The position numbers and the translations under genes are program-made. The notes beneath the pieces are model-generated. The model ran no database searches. It saw nothing but the letters and a program-made list of their open reading frames with translations, and had not been told where the DNA came from. From Billgrantia zhangzhouensis (lineage in GTDB: Bacteria > Pseudomonadota > Gammaproteobacteria > Pseudomonadales > Halomonadaceae), in contig NZ_JABFTT010000004.1 of NCBI RefSeq assembly GCF_021404465.1, positions 186,001 through 250,000 on the forward strand: DNA of 64,000 bases, written 5' to 3'. Below, piece by piece: positions 37,305 through 47,278 of this stretch. Position 1 is the first letter of the stretch, and each line of letters begins with the position of its first letter.

Positions 37305-38564
37305 TCAGAGGTGGAATTCGGGCAGCTTGCGCTCGACCTTGGCCAGCTTGAGATTCGCCACCTTGGGCAGGCCGTTCTCGTAGGGCGGGTAGTCCTCACC
37401 CTGGATCAGCGGCGACAGGTAGCGGCGACAGGCCTCGGTGATGCCGAAGCCATCCTCGCGGATGAACTCGCGCGGCATGAACTTCTCACGATTGGCAACC
37501 TCGGCCAGGGGGGCGGACTCGATGCGCCATTCGTAGGGCGTGTCGCTGACACGCTTGATTGCCGGCATCATGGCATTCTTGCCGGCAATGGCTAGCTCTA
37601 CCGCCTGTTGGCCCACCGCATAGGCCTGTTCGACGTCAGTGCGCGAAGCCAGGTGGCGTGCCGCCCGCTGCAGGTAGTCGGCTACCGCCCAGTGGTACTT
37701 GTAGCCGAGGTCCTGCTTGACCATGCCGGCAAGCGTGGGTGCGACGCCGCCCAACTGGCGATGGCCGAAAGCATCGGTATTGCCCGAGTCGGCGAGGAAG
37801 GTGCCGTCCTCGTAGCGGGCGCCTTCGGAGACCACGATCACGCAATAGCCGTACTTCTCCACGCACTCCTCGACACGAGCCATCACCTTGCTGCGTTCGA
37901 AGGGGACCTCGGGGAAGATCACCAGATGCGGGGGCTCGCCCTCGCCTTCGCCGGCCAGCGCGCCAGCGGCGGCGATCCAGCCGGCATGACGGCCCATCAC
38001 CTCGAGCACGAACACCTTGGTCGAGGTGGCGCACATGGAGGCGATGTCGAGCGAGGCCTCCAGCGTCGAGGTGGCGATATACTTGGCTACGCTGCCGAAG
38101 CCCGGTGAGTTGTCGGTGATCGGCAGGTCGTTGTCCACGGTCTTGGGCACGTGGATGGCGGTCAGCGGGTAGCCCATCTTCTCGGAGAGCTGCGAGACCT
38201 TGAGGCAGGTATCGGCGCTGTCTCCGCCGCCGTTGTAGAAGAAATAGCGGATGTCGTGGGCCTTGAAGACCTCGATCAGGCGCTCGTATTGGGCGCGATG
38301 GCTCTCGATATCCTTGAGCTTGTAGCGGCAGGAGCCGAAGGCGCCGCCGGGGGTATGCCGCAGGGCAGCGATCGTCTCGTCCGATTCCTGGCTGACGTCG
38401 ATCAGGTCCTCGGTCAGGGCGCCGATGATGCCGTTGTGTCCGGCATAGACCTTGCCGATGCGATCGGAGTGTTGACGGCAGGCTTCGATCACGCCGCAAG
38501 CGCTGGCATTGATCACGGCGGTGACACCGCCAGACTGGGCATAGAAGGCGTTATGCTGGGCCAT
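37305..38564 (-). CDS. pfp: Pfp, pyrophosphate-dependent 6-phosphofructokinase
   Basis: Phosphorylates fructose 6-phosphate, probably with PPi instead of ATP and hence reversibly. From ATG 38564 it has 419 residues, longer than the 320-residue ATP-PfkA. Motifs: SGGVTAVINAS, NGGGDSADT (the donor loop), PKTVDNDLP (the Lys is typical of PPi enzymes where ATP enzymes have PGTIDND), and MGRHAGWIA. The frame is open to 38648, but the MAQHNAFYAQSGG start is family-like. Phosphate donor is inferred from motifs only. Confidence 0.88.
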   Translation of the reverse strand: MAQHNAFYAQSGGVTAVINASACGVIEACRQHSDRIGKVYAGHNGIIGALTEDLIDVSQESDETIAALRHTPGGAFGSCRYKLKDIESHRAQYERLIEVFKAHDIRYFFYNGGGDSADTCLKVSQLSEKMGYPLTAIHVPKTVDNDLPITDNSPGFGSVAKYIATSTLEASLDIASMCATSTKVFVLEVMGRHAGWIAAAGALAGEGEGEPPHLVIFPEVPFERSKVMARVEECVEKYGYCVIVVSEGARYEDGTFLADSGNTDAFGHRQLGGVAPTLAGMVKQDLGYKYHWAVADYLQRAARHLASRTDVEQAYAVGQQAVELAIAGKNAMMPAIKRVSDTPYEWRIESAPLAEVANREKFMPREFIREDGFGITEACRRYLSPLIQGEDYPPYENGLPKVANLKLAKVERKLPEFHL

Positions 38565-38743
38565 GGGGCTGCTGGGCTCCTGGGAAAGTTCCGTTTCATG
38601 CTTCACGACAAGGCGAAATATTCTAGCCGAAAGGCGTCGAGCCTGCACGCCGCTGGAGAGCGCCTGCCAGGCCGTGCTAGTCTGCCGATTCCTTTCCGGC
38701 GGACGCTGTCCGCTTGCTCTACCTGGTGAAAAGGTCGGATTCC

Positions 38744-40123
38744 ATGCACCTTCATATTCTCGGTATTTGCGGCACCTTCATGGGGAGTCTGGCCCTGCTG
38801 GCGCGCGATCTGGGGCATACCGTTACCGGCACGGATACGGGCGTCTACCCGCCGATGAGTATCCAGCTCGAAGAGGCCGGCATCGACCTGTATGAAGGCT
38901 ATGCGGCCGCCAACCTGGCACCGCGCCCCGATCTGGTGGTGGTCGGCAATGCCATGACGCGTGGCAATCCGGAGGTGGAGGCATTGCTCGACCTGGGCTT
39001 GCCCTATACCTCTGGCCCGCAGTGGTTGGCTGAACACGTGTTGCCTGGACGTCGGGTCATCGCGGTTGCGGGCACCCATGGCAAGACCACCACGGCGAGC
39101 CTGGCGGCCTGGCTGCTGGAGTCGGCCGGGCTCGAGCCGGGCTTCCTCATCGGCGGCGTGCCGCGTAATTTCGGCGTATCGGCAAGGCTGGGTGCTGCGA
39201 ATGCCCCCTTCGTGGTCGAGGCCGACGAGTACGACACCGCTTTCTTCGACAAGCGCTCGAAGTTCGTGCACTACCGCCCTGAGATCGCCATTCTCGGCAA
39301 CCTCGAGTTCGATCATGCCGACATTTTTTCCGATCTGGCTGCCATCGAACGTCAGTTCCACCATCTCGTACGCACCGTGCCGGGACGTGGCCGGTTGCTG
39401 GTAGCGGATGGCGAGTCGGCGCTCGACCGCGTGCTGGACATGGGCTGCTGGACGCCGGTGGAGCGCTTCGGCGACGACACCGAAAGTCCTTGGCGGCTGG
39501 AGCTGGAGCGGGATGACGCCTCGCGCTTCCGGGTGGTGCATCAGCAGGGGGAGGTGAACGAGGACGCCGTGGTCGATTGGACACTGAGTGGCCAGCATAA
39601 CGCGCGCAATGCGCTGGCGGCCTTGGCCGCGGCGCATGCCTGCGGCGTCGACCTGGCGAGGGGCTGTGCGGCGCTGTCGCGTTTCGAGACCCCGCGCCGA
39701 CGTCAGGAGGTGCGCGGCGAGGTGGCGGGTATCCAGGTCATCGACGATTTCGCACATCACCCCACCGCCTTCGCGGCCACCCTCAAGGGGCTGCGGGCCG
39801 CGACGCCGCGAGGGCGGTTGCTCGCCGTCATCGAACCGCGCTCCAACACCATGCGTCTGGGCGCGCTACGCGAACGTCTGGCAGCGAGCGTTGACGCCGC
39901 CGACCTGGTGTTCTGGTATCAGCCACCGGGGCTTGACTGGTCGCTGGCCCCGGTAGTGGAGGCCAGCCCCGTGCCGGCGCGGCTCGAACAGGATATCGAT
40001 GCGCTGGTGGCGGCATTAGTGGTCGAGGCGCGCCCGCTCGATCGTATCGTGGTGATGTCCAACGGCGGCTTCGGCGGCATTCACGAGAAACTGCTGGCGG
40101 CGCTCGAGGTGGCGCATGGCTGA
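38744..40123 (+). CDS. mpl: Mpl, UDP-MurNAc:murein tripeptide ligase (recycling)
   Basis: Mur-ligase family enzyme that reattaches recycled L-Ala-gamma-D-Glu-meso-DAP tripeptide to UDP-MurNAc, bypassing MurC, D and E. From ATG 38744 it has 459 residues: [14 protein letters not shown], the ATP loop [26 protein letters not shown] (diagnostic of Mpl) and [12 protein letters not shown]. It overlaps ubiX by eight bases, so the two are co-transcribed. Upstream 180 bases hold the divergent promoters of mpl and pfp; only weak -10 candidates are visible there. Confidence 0.95.
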   Translation: MHLHILGICGTFMGSLALLARDLGHTVTGTDTGVYPPMSIQLEEAGIDLYEGYAAANLAPRPDLVVVGNAMTRGNPEVEALLDLGLPYTSGPQWLAEHVLPGRRVIAVAGTHGKTTTASLAAWLLESAGLEPGFLIGGVPRNFGVSARLGAANAPFVVEADEYDTAFFDKRSKFVHYRPEIAILGNLEFDHADIFSDLAAIERQFHHLVRTVPGRGRLLVADGESALDRVLDMGCWTPVERFGDDTESPWRLELERDDASRFRVVHQQGEVNEDAVVDWTLSGQHNARNALAALAAAHACGVDLARGCAALSRFETPRRRQEVRGEVAGIQVIDDFAHHPTAFAATLKGLRAATPRGRLLAVIEPRSNTMRLGALRERLAASVDAADLVFWYQPPGLDWSLAPVVEASPVPARLEQDIDALVAALVVEARPLDRIVVMSNGGFGGIHEKLLAALEVAHG

Positions 40124-40733
40124 GCAGGCGCTACGACCTCCAGTCACGGTGGCGATCACCGGCGCCTCCGGCGCCCAGTACGGCCTGCGCCTGGTCGAGG
40201 CACTGGTGGCGGCCGGGCACGAAGTGTGGGTGATGATCTCCAAGGCCGCGCACCTGGTCATCGAGACCGAAACCGATGCTACCCTGCCGGCGCGACCTGA
40301 ACGGTTGGCCCTGGCACTCACCGAGCGCAGCGGGGCCGCTCCCGGCCAGATTCGCTGCTTCGGGCGCGAGGACTGGATGGCTCCGGTGGCCTCCGGTTCG
40401 GGCGCGCCATCCGCCATGGTGATCTGCCCTTGCAGCACCGGTACGCTATCGGCAGTGGCCACCGGTGCCAGCAATAACCTGATCGAGCGCGCCGCCGACG
40501 TGGCGCTCAAGGAGCGCCGCCAACTGATTCTGGTACCGCGCGAGACGCCGCTGTCGACCATTCATCTCGAGCATATGCTAAATCTGACCCGCATGGGCGC
40601 GGTCATCCTGCCAGCAGCTCCCGGCTTCTATCACAAGCCCGAGAGGGTAGAGGATCTCGTCGACTTCATCGTGGCCCGAATCCTCAACCAGCTAGGCATC
40701 GAGCACCGGCTCATGCCACGCTGGGGGGAGTGA
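40116..40733 (+). CDS. ubiX: UbiX, flavin prenyltransferase
   Basis: Makes prenylated FMN from FMN and dimethylallyl monophosphate, the cofactor of UbiD decarboxylase in ubiquinone synthesis. 205 residues: [19 protein letters not shown], the [19 protein letters not shown] region, [18 protein letters not shown] and [10 protein letters not shown] are all hallmarks. It starts inside the end of mpl. Confidence 0.96.
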   Translation: MAEQALRPPVTVAITGASGAQYGLRLVEALVAAGHEVWVMISKAAHLVIETETDATLPARPERLALALTERSGAAPGQIRCFGREDWMAPVASGSGAPSAMVICPCSTGTLSAVATGASNNLIERAADVALKERRQLILVPRETPLSTIHLEHMLNLTRMGAVILPAAPGFYHKPERVEDLVDFIVARILNQLGIEHRLMPRWGE

Positions 40734-40805
40734 CGCCGGGCCTGTGCCGACATCTTTTCGCCATCGGAACCTGACAGGTTGAGTGCCTAAGGACGAGACT
40801 CTTTC

Positions 40806-41429
40806 ATGATCAAGCTATCGCTGCTGTCGGTCTTCGTGCCGACGTTTTTGTTCGTCTCCCTGACGCCAGGCATGTGTATGACCCTGTCCATGGTGCTGGG
40901 CATGACCCAGGGAGTGAAGCGCACGTTATGGATGATGGCCGGTGAACTCGTTGGCGTAGGACTGGTGGCGACTGCCGCCGGCGCCGGTGTGGCGACGCTG
41001 ATGTTGCGCCAGCCCGAGCTGTTCGCGCTGTTCAAATGGGTGGGCGGTGCCTATCTCGGCTACCTCGGCGTGATGATGTGGCGCTCCCGGGGGCGCATGG
41101 CGATCCCCCTTGAGAGCGTCGAGCTGGCCCCTGCATCGCGTGGCCAACTGGCGCTGCAGGGCTTCGTGACAGCGGTTGCCAACCCCAAGGGCTGGGCCTT
41201 CTTCGTTGCTCTGCTGCCGCCTTTCCTGGATGCATCGCGCCCGCTGGGCGGGCAACTGACAGTGCTGATCGGGGTAATCCTCATCATCGAATTTCTGAGT
41301 CTGCTGCTGTATGCCGCCGGTGGACGGGGGCTGCGGCGCGTGCTGGGCGAGAGTGGCAATGTGAGGCTGCTCAATCGCATTGCCGGCACGCTGATGGTGG
41401 GGGTGGGAATATGGCTGGCCCTGGGCTGA
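40806..41429 (+). CDS. LysE/RhtB-family amino acid exporter
   Basis: 207 residues with about six membrane segments. N-terminal PTFLFVSLTPGMCMTLSMVL and the FKWVGGAYLGYLGVMMWRS segment are typical of the LysE/RhtB superfamily, which exports amino acids such as threonine, homoserine or leucine; the substrate cannot be read from sequence. It follows ubiX by 72 bases, perhaps with its own promoter. AAGGA lies about 12 bases before the ATG. Confidence 0.88.
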   Translation: MIKLSLLSVFVPTFLFVSLTPGMCMTLSMVLGMTQGVKRTLWMMAGELVGVGLVATAAGAGVATLMLRQPELFALFKWVGGAYLGYLGVMMWRSRGRMAIPLESVELAPASRGQLALQGFVTAVANPKGWAFFVALLPPFLDASRPLGGQLTVLIGVILIIEFLSLLLYAAGGRGLRRVLGESGNVRLLNRIAGTLMVGVGIWLALG

Positions 41430-41517
41430 CCCGGGAGCTATCAGCTATAAACGCCAAGCCATGAGTGAGAACCGTTGCTGCGGCTGGCCGGCTGGTAATT
41501 GCATCACGGCTTAGGGG

Positions 41518-42921
41518 CTAGATCGGCGGCAGCCAGGCCACGCGTGCGGCGAGAAGCACCAACGAGGCGGCGGTCAGGGCCTGCCAGGGGCAGAGAGCCA
41601 GCGAGCGACGCGGCTGGCGCTGCCAGGCCAGTCGTACCAGGGCGCAGACCACCAGCCCCAGCAGTCCTCCGCCCAGCAGGTCGGTCAGCCAATGCACACC
41701 AACCACCAGGCGTGACAGCGCCATGGGCAGGGTCAGGGCGATGGCCAGCCAGTAGGCCCAGAAGCGCCGGTGCTGGGGCAGCTCCTGGGCGACGAAGGCG
41801 GCGGCCAGGCCATACAGCACCACGGCGGAGGAGGCATGGGCGCTAGGGTAGGCCAGCGAGCCGGTGAGGTAATCCGGTGTATCCGGTCGTGGCCGCCCGA
41901 TCAGTGCCTTGCCCAGGGTGTTGAGCAGCGCGATACCGCCAAGCCCGGCGGCGATGTGGGTGAAAGCGGCCAGGTGCCGTCTGGCCAGCAGCCAGATGCC
42001 CCAGGGCAGGACCAGGGCCAGGATGCCGAGCATGTCCCCGATCCGCGCCAGGAGTTGGCCCGCTTCAGGGAGTAGCGGCACGACTAGGGTGTCGAACAGC
42101 GCATGCACCTGCAGGTCGATGGGGAAGGGACCACGTTGACGGATGACGGCGATGGTGAGCCCCGAAAGTCCACCGAGGGAGAAGATCAGCAGCAGCCAGT
42201 TGCCGAGAGGCACCTCTCTTCCATTGCGCCAGCTGCGTTTCAGCCATGCGCGGCGCAATAGTGGTGAGCGGCGCGCGGCGCGCGCCAGTAGGCGGTACAG
42301 GCGGCCGGCCCGGCTCACCTGATGGCGCAACCACGAGAAGACCACTGCCAATCCCACCACCACGATGGCCAGCGTGACCAGCAGTGTCTCGAGCCCGGCA
42401 GGAACCGTGAGTAACTGCTGCCAGGTCTGGCCCAGCAGGTAACCCGGCAGGACATAGGCCGGAGCCCAGAGAGCCGCTGAGGCCAGGTTGGCCCACAAGA
42501 AGGCTCGGGGTGACATGTGCAACATACCGGCAATGAGCGGAATCACGGGGCGAACCGGGCCGACGAAGCGGCCAAAGAAGACCGAGAGGCTGCCGTAGCG
42601 TTGGAAAAAGCGCGCGCCGCGTGCGAGCCACTCGGGATGACGTGATAACGGCCACAGTCGCGTGACCCGCTCGCGCTGGGTATAGCCCAGGCCGAAGCTG
42701 ATGCCATCCCCCAGCACGGCGCCGATGAAGGCTGCCAGCAGCAGCGCGGAAACCGCCATGTCCTGGTGGCCGGCCAGCGACGCTGCTGCTGTGATCAGGA
42801 CCACTCCGGGCAGCAGCAGGCCAACCAGGGCCAGCGACTCGAGCAGGGCGATGGCGCCCACGATGAGGAGCAGCATCTGGGGGGAGGGGGCGAGTTGCAG
42901 CAGGGTCTCGGTCAGGCTCAA
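41518..42921 (-). CDS. DedA-PAP2 fusion membrane protein
   Basis: 467 residues fusing two membrane domains. Residues about 1-210 are DedA/VTT-like, a family implicated in undecaprenyl-phosphate and phospholipid flipping: ALLESLALVGLLLPGVV and the FFGRFVGPVRPVIPLIAGM signature. Residues about 235-467 are a PAP2 phosphatase with all three motifs: KALIGRPRP, YPSAHAS and SRLVVGVHWLTD. The architecture suggests coupled dephosphorylation and recycling of a lipid carrier such as undecaprenyl pyrophosphate. It stands 88 bases from the exporter (convergent) and 43 bases after the GGDEF-like gene. Confidence 0.88.
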   Translation of the reverse strand: MSLTETLLQLAPSPQMLLLIVGAIALLESLALVGLLLPGVVLITAAASLAGHQDMAVSALLLAAFIGAVLGDGISFGLGYTQRERVTRLWPLSRHPEWLARGARFFQRYGSLSVFFGRFVGPVRPVIPLIAGMLHMSPRAFLWANLASAALWAPAYVLPGYLLGQTWQQLLTVPAGLETLLVTLAIVVVGLAVVFSWLRHQVSRAGRLYRLLARAARRSPLLRRAWLKRSWRNGREVPLGNWLLLIFSLGGLSGLTIAVIRQRGPFPIDLQVHALFDTLVVPLLPEAGQLLARIGDMLGILALVLPWGIWLLARRHLAAFTHIAAGLGGIALLNTLGKALIGRPRPDTPDYLTGSLAYPSAHASSAVVLYGLAAAFVAQELPQHRRFWAYWLAIALTLPMALSRLVVGVHWLTDLLGGGLLGLVVCALVRLAWQRQPRRSLALCPWQALTAASLVLLAARVAWLPPI

Positions 42922-42964
42922 GCATCGACTCCTTGGTTACCAGCTCCCGGTTCCAGCGTTCTTT

Positions 42965-43897
42965 TCACGACTCGCTGAGGTGCCGCGTCATGGCCAGCAG
43001 GCGCTGTTCGAAACGTGGCCAGCTCTCGCCCGGCAGGCGCTGACAATGGGCCACGCTGGCACGTAGCGGTCCGGTATCCACCAGCACCGTGGTTTCCAGC
43101 GCCTGCTCGATACGCTGTTGTACCATCTGGGCGCCGCTCTGGCTGGTATCGGGCAGCACCAGCCAGAACGTGGAGGCGCTCTGCCGCCCCAGGAAGTCGT
43201 GGCGTCGCGAGCAGCGATTGATGGCCAGGCACAGGGCATCGAGCAGCGACTGGCGCGCTCTATTGCCGAACTGCTCGCTGGCCATTTCCAACTGAGGCAG
43301 GTGCAGCGTCAACACGGCGAAAGGCTGTCCCAGGAACTGCGTGCGCTGGTACTCGCTGGCCAACAGCTCATGCAGGGCTTCACGGGCCAGGGCGTTACAG
43401 TGGGGATCGCGCGGGTTGGTGGCATCCAGCAGCGCCTGCTGACGACGTTGTTCCCAGGGTACCAGAGCGACCACCAGGGTCATGGCGATGTAGCTCAGCG
43501 CCAGGTGGACATCCAGCCGGTTGTCGATGAGCAATAGCCAGGCCGGAGCCAGCAGCAGGTTGAGCAGCATGGCGGAAGCAAGCGGTAGCAACAGCACCGT
43601 GAGCAGGGGAGCGAATCCCAGCCACATGATGCCGGTCTCGTTTAGCCATGGCAGTTCGAGGGCCAGCATCAGATAGCCGACGATCAGCGCCAGGTAGGCG
43701 GACAGCCGCGTCTGGCTGGCGCGCGAGACGCGCATCAGGCAGGCAACCAGCATGACCAGGGCGAGAGAGGCGGGCAATAGAATGCGGCGGTAGTCACCCA
43801 TCAGGTAGCGCCAGATCGCATAGCCACCCAGCAGCAACGTGGCGATGGCATAGGCAACGACGAGACGTAACGCATGGTTCTGGTTGTCATCAGCCAT
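42965..43897 (-). CDS. Membrane protein with degenerate GGDEF domain
   Basis: 310 residues from ATG 43897. Four to five hydrophobic segments (about 11-145), then a GGDEF-like domain at about 160-305. The usual GGDEF pentapeptide reads SASTF (240-244) in the frame LGRQSASTFWLVLPD, so the metal- and GTP-binding residues are gone and diguanylate cyclase activity is not expected; preceding motifs (LTLHLPQLEMASEQFGN) still align. It begins eight bases inside the end of the upstream gene (43890-44759), which is built the same way. Function unknown; a c-di-GMP or partner-binding sensor is possible. Confidence 0.8.
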   Translation of the reverse strand: MADDNQNHALRLVVAYAIATLLLGGYAIWRYLMGDYRRILLPASLALVMLVACLMRVSRASQTRLSAYLALIVGYLMLALELPWLNETGIMWLGFAPLLTVLLLPLASAMLLNLLLAPAWLLLIDNRLDVHLALSYIAMTLVVALVPWEQRRQQALLDATNPRDPHCNALAREALHELLASEYQRTQFLGQPFAVLTLHLPQLEMASEQFGNRARQSLLDALCLAINRCSRRHDFLGRQSASTFWLVLPDTSQSGAQMVQQRIEQALETTVLVDTGPLRASVAHCQRLPGESWPRFEQRLLAMTRHLSES

Positions 43898-44759
43898 GCA
43901 CGCTCTCCGGCTCGACCTGGATGTCATGTTGCTGGCGTTCGAGGCGCTCCACCATCCCCTCAAGTGAGCCGATACTGCTCAGCGAGGCGAAGCGTATCTT
44001 GGCACTGGGGCGCAGCCCCCTGAGCAGGGCCTGGCGCCTTTCGCGTGCCTGCCGGTCGTCGCGGCTCAGCAGCAGCGTGGCCAGGGTACACTGATCAAGA
44101 CGATAGCAGTTTTCGAACTCATGGGTCAGGCGACACAGATCCTGCGCCAACGGCCAGAGTTGCCTTCTCGAGGTGCGCAGTAGCATCAGCTCGCCGTGTA
44201 CGCCTTCGCGTCGGCAGCGCGCTTGCTCGCGGCGCAGGTCGCTGATGAGCTGCTGGCCGCTCCAGAGTGGCAAGCCCGGCACGAGGCGAACGCGCTGGCG
44301 CGCGGCGGAGCGTGCCGGTAACAGATGGCGGTTGCGTGCCAGGCCAAGCAGCATCAATGGCAGCAGGACCAGGCCGGAGAACAGCGTCTGCTCGATCCCC
44401 AGCAGGTCGGCAAGCAGCCACCAGGTCAACCCCGCCAACAGGCAGGTCAGGGCCAGCATCCATCCGGGCTGAGGCAGCATCAGCAGGGCGGGCCAGACCC
44501 ACAGCCACAGCGGATAACGCTCGGGATCGGCGACGAGCAGGCCCGCCAGCAGCAGGCTGGGCAGCAGTTGCCAAGGCACGGTGGCAGGGCGCCGATGGCT
44601 CATTTCGAGCAGGCTCGCGGTGACCATCAACCAGACGCTTGCCAGCACCAGCAAGAGCGTGCTGGAAAGCCGTTCCGAAAGGTATGCCAGTACGACCAGC
44701 AGTAGCGCCGCGGCCCAGAGATTCAGGCGCATCAGCCCGACTTTGTACTTGCTCTGCAT
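43890..44759 (-). CDS. Membrane protein with strongly degenerate GGDEF-like C-terminus
   Basis: 289 residues. Five to six membrane segments in the first 145 residues ([36 protein letters not shown] and others), then a cytoplasmic part of about 130 residues whose order of strands resembles a GGDEF domain: [15 protein letters not shown], then [18 protein letters not shown] in the place of the GGDEF hairpin. No catalytic residue is left. It overlaps the next gene by eight bases; the two probably arose by duplication and are made together. The GGDEF assignment is by eye and less sure than for its partner. Confidence 0.6.
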   Translation of the reverse strand: MQSKYKVGLMRLNLWAAALLLVVLAYLSERLSSTLLLVLASVWLMVTASLLEMSHRRPATVPWQLLPSLLLAGLLVADPERYPLWLWVWPALLMLPQPGWMLALTCLLAGLTWWLLADLLGIEQTLFSGLVLLPLMLLGLARNRHLLPARSAARQRVRLVPGLPLWSGQQLISDLRREQARCRREGVHGELMLLRTSRRQLWPLAQDLCRLTHEFENCYRLDQCTLATLLLSRDDRQARERRQALLRGLRPSAKIRFASLSSIGSLEGMVERLERQQHDIQVEPESVHG

Positions 44760-44849
44760 GGTGCCTTACTATGGAGTCTGATGTGGTGTCGCGCCAGTAT
44801 AACGTTCGCAGCGCCATGTGGCGCTTTGTCCAGGAGAACTTCCTTTCGC

Positions 44850-46151
44850 ATGTCCGTTCACGCCTCTCAACCCGCCCGCACCGATGCCGAGGTAGGTGAT
44901 GTCGCCGCCTACATGATTCGTCTTGGCCAGGCGGCACGCGCTGCAGCCACCCACATGCGGCGTGCCGTCACCGGTGACAAGAACCGTGCCCTGCTGGCCA
45001 TGGCCGATCGGCTCCAGTCCCGCCGCAGCGATATCATCGCCGCCAATGCCGCTGATCTGGCGCGTGGCCGCGACAATGGCCTGGAGCCGGCGCTGCTGGA
45101 CCGACTGGCACTGAACGATGCGCGACTCGATGCCATGGTGGAAGGGCTGCAGCAGGTAGCGGCATTGCCCGATCTCGTCGGTGAGATCGAGGGAATGCAC
45201 TTTCGCCCCAGCGGCATTCAGGTGGGGCAGATGCGGGTACCGCTCGGCGTGATCGGCATCATCTACGAATCGCGCCCCAACGTGACCCTTGAAGCCGCCA
45301 GCCTGTGCCTGAAGTCGGGCAATGCCTGCATCCTGCGCGGAGGCTCCGAGGCGCGTGACTCCAACAGCGCCATTGCCGCTTGCATTCGCGAGGGGTTGCG
45401 CGAGGCCGGGTTGCCGGAGGACGCCGTGCAGGTCGTGGCGACTACCGACCGTGCCGCAGTGGGACAGTTGATCGCCATGCCCGAGTACGTCGACGTGATC
45501 ATACCGCGTGGCGGCAAATCCTTGATCGAGCGTATCTCGCGCGAGGCGCGGGTACCGGTGGTCAAGCATCTCGACGGCGTATGCCACGTCTATATCGATG
45601 CCACGGCGGACGCCGAGAAAGCACTGGCGATCGCCGTTAACGCCAAGACCCACCGTTACGGCACCTGCAACACCATGGAGACCCTGCTCGTCGATGCTCC
45701 GGTGGCGGAGAAGCTGCTGCCGCAGCTGGCTGCAGCTTATGCCGAGCATGGCGTCGAGCTGCGTGGCTGTGAGCGGACACGCGCCATTCTCGCAGGTGTC
45801 GTCGCCGCCAGCGAGGAGGACTGGTACGCCGAGTACCTGGCCCCGGTGCTGGCGCTACGCGTGGTCGACGGTATCGAGGCCGCCATCGAGCACATCGAAC
45901 GCTATGGCTCGCACCATACCGATGCCATCGTCACCGAGAACTATGGGCTAGCGCGCCGCTTCATGGCCGAAGTCGATTCCAGCTCGGTGATGGTCAACAC
46001 CTCGACCCGCTTCGCCGATGGCTTCGAATACGGCCTAGGCGCCGAGATCGGCATTTCCACCGACAAGCTGCACGCGCGCGGACCGGTCGGGCTCGAGGGG
46101 CTGACTACCCGCAAGTACGTGGTGTTGGGCGACGGCCAGGTTCGGCAGTGA
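44850..46151 (+). CDS. proA: ProA, gamma-glutamyl phosphate reductase
   Basis: NADPH-dependent reductase, second step of proline synthesis; proline and its relatives also matter in osmoprotection. From ATG 44850 (AGGAGAA upstream) it has 433 residues; the frame is open to 44781. Motifs: [34 protein letters not shown], the catalytic Cys in [14 protein letters not shown] and HTDAIVTE. The proB partner is not in the window. The stop overlaps the nadD GTG. Confidence 0.96.
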   Translation: MSVHASQPARTDAEVGDVAAYMIRLGQAARAAATHMRRAVTGDKNRALLAMADRLQSRRSDIIAANAADLARGRDNGLEPALLDRLALNDARLDAMVEGLQQVAALPDLVGEIEGMHFRPSGIQVGQMRVPLGVIGIIYESRPNVTLEAASLCLKSGNACILRGGSEARDSNSAIAACIREGLREAGLPEDAVQVVATTDRAAVGQLIAMPEYVDVIIPRGGKSLIERISREARVPVVKHLDGVCHVYIDATADAEKALAIAVNAKTHRYGTCNTMETLLVDAPVAEKLLPQLAAAYAEHGVELRGCERTRAILAGVVAASEEDWYAEYLAPVLALRVVDGIEAAIEHIERYGSHHTDAIVTENYGLARRFMAEVDSSSVMVNTSTRFADGFEYGLGAEIGISTDKLHARGPVGLEGLTTRKYVVLGDGQVRQ

Positions 46152-46849
46152 CTGCGCACCAGACCCGCACTCAAACGGCCGGTTGCGCGGCGCTTCCTCT
46201 GGAGCCGCCGCGTGTGGCAATGCTGGGCGGTACCTTCGATCCCGTGCATCTTGGACACCTGCGCAGCGCCTTGGAGCTACTCGAGATCCTGGCGCTGGAC
46301 CGTGTCCATATGATCCCCGCCAAGAGGCCGCCGCTGCGCGATACTCCTCGTATTGCTCCCGAAGAGCGCCTGGCGCTGCTGCGGTTGGGTATCGGCGATA
46401 CGCCGGGCCTGGTCGCCGACCCGCGCGAGCTGGAGCGTGATGGTCCATCGTACAGTGTCGATACCCTGGCTAGCCTGCGCGCGGAATACGGCGACCAGGC
46501 CCGGCTGATCATGGCGCTTGGACATGACGCCTTCCTGCGTTTGGCCGAATGGCATGCGCCATGGCGTCTCTTCGAACTGGCTCATCTGGTGGTAATCGAT
46601 CGGCCCGACTTCGAAGCTGTGTTGCCGCGAGCTCTGGCTGAACTGATCGAGGGGCGTGAGGTCGATAGCCCCGGCGCGTTGATGCAGCGCCCCGCGGGTC
46701 GTCTGCTACGCTTGGCGCTCCCGACGCGAATGGCGATATCGGCAACGGAGATTCGCCAGCGCCTCGCATCGGATCGCAGCGTGCGTTTTCTCGTGCCCGA
46801 GGCCGTCGAGGCGAGAATTCTGGCCAACTCACTATATCGGCATCGCTGA
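46148..46849 (+). CDS. nadD: NadD, nicotinate-nucleotide adenylyltransferase
   Basis: Forms deamido-NAD from nicotinate mononucleotide and ATP. It starts at GTG 46148 overlapping proA; the first 22 residues precede the usual start of the fold. Nucleotidyltransferase motifs: [17 protein letters not shown] and the C-terminal [21 protein letters not shown]. 233 residues. Cytoplasmic; proA-nadD-rsfS-rlmH order is conserved in gammaproteobacteria. Confidence 0.95.
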   Translation: MTAHQTRTQTAGCAALPLEPPRVAMLGGTFDPVHLGHLRSALELLEILALDRVHMIPAKRPPLRDTPRIAPEERLALLRLGIGDTPGLVADPRELERDGPSYSVDTLASLRAEYGDQARLIMALGHDAFLRLAEWHAPWRLFELAHLVVIDRPDFEAVLPRALAELIEGREVDSPGALMQRPAGRLLRLALPTRMAISATEIRQRLASDRSVRFLVPEAVEARILANSLYRHR

Positions 46850-46915
46850 ACGCTGCCAGCGGCGGCCCAAGAGGCTACAATGGCGGCGACCAAGACTTCC
46901 CGTTGATGAGGGGCT

Positions 46916-47278
46916 ATGCAGAACGATTCGCTCAAGACTCTGGTGGTAGAGGCATTGGAAGATCTCAAGGCCAGGGATGTCGCGCTATTGGACGTCTCAC
47001 GCTTGACCAGTGTAACCGATCTGATGGTCGTGGCCAGCGGCACCTCCACGCGCCACGTCGCCGCGCTGGCCGATAACGTGGTCCAACAGGCCAAGGCCAA
47101 TGGTATCCAGCCGCTGGGTGTGGAGGGGCAGGCCGGGTCCGATTGGGTCCTGGTCGATCTGGGCGATCTGGTCGTTCACGTCATGCTTCCCGAAACCCGC
47201 CAGCTCTACGACCTGGAACGGCTGTGGGCCGATCTGCCGAGCGATGCGGAACAGCAGCAAGAGCACGGTGGCGCATGA
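46916..47278 (+). CDS. rsfS: RsfS, ribosome silencing factor
   Basis: Binds ribosomal protein uL14 and keeps 50S and 30S apart under starvation. 120 residues with the family core: [64 protein letters not shown]. Its end overlaps rlmH as ATGA. It starts 66 bases after nadD. Confidence 0.96.
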   Translation: MQNDSLKTLVVEALEDLKARDVALLDVSRLTSVTDLMVVASGTSTRHVAALADNVVQQAKANGIQPLGVEGQAGSDWVLVDLGDLVVHVMLPETRQLYDLERLWADLPSDAEQQQEHGGA

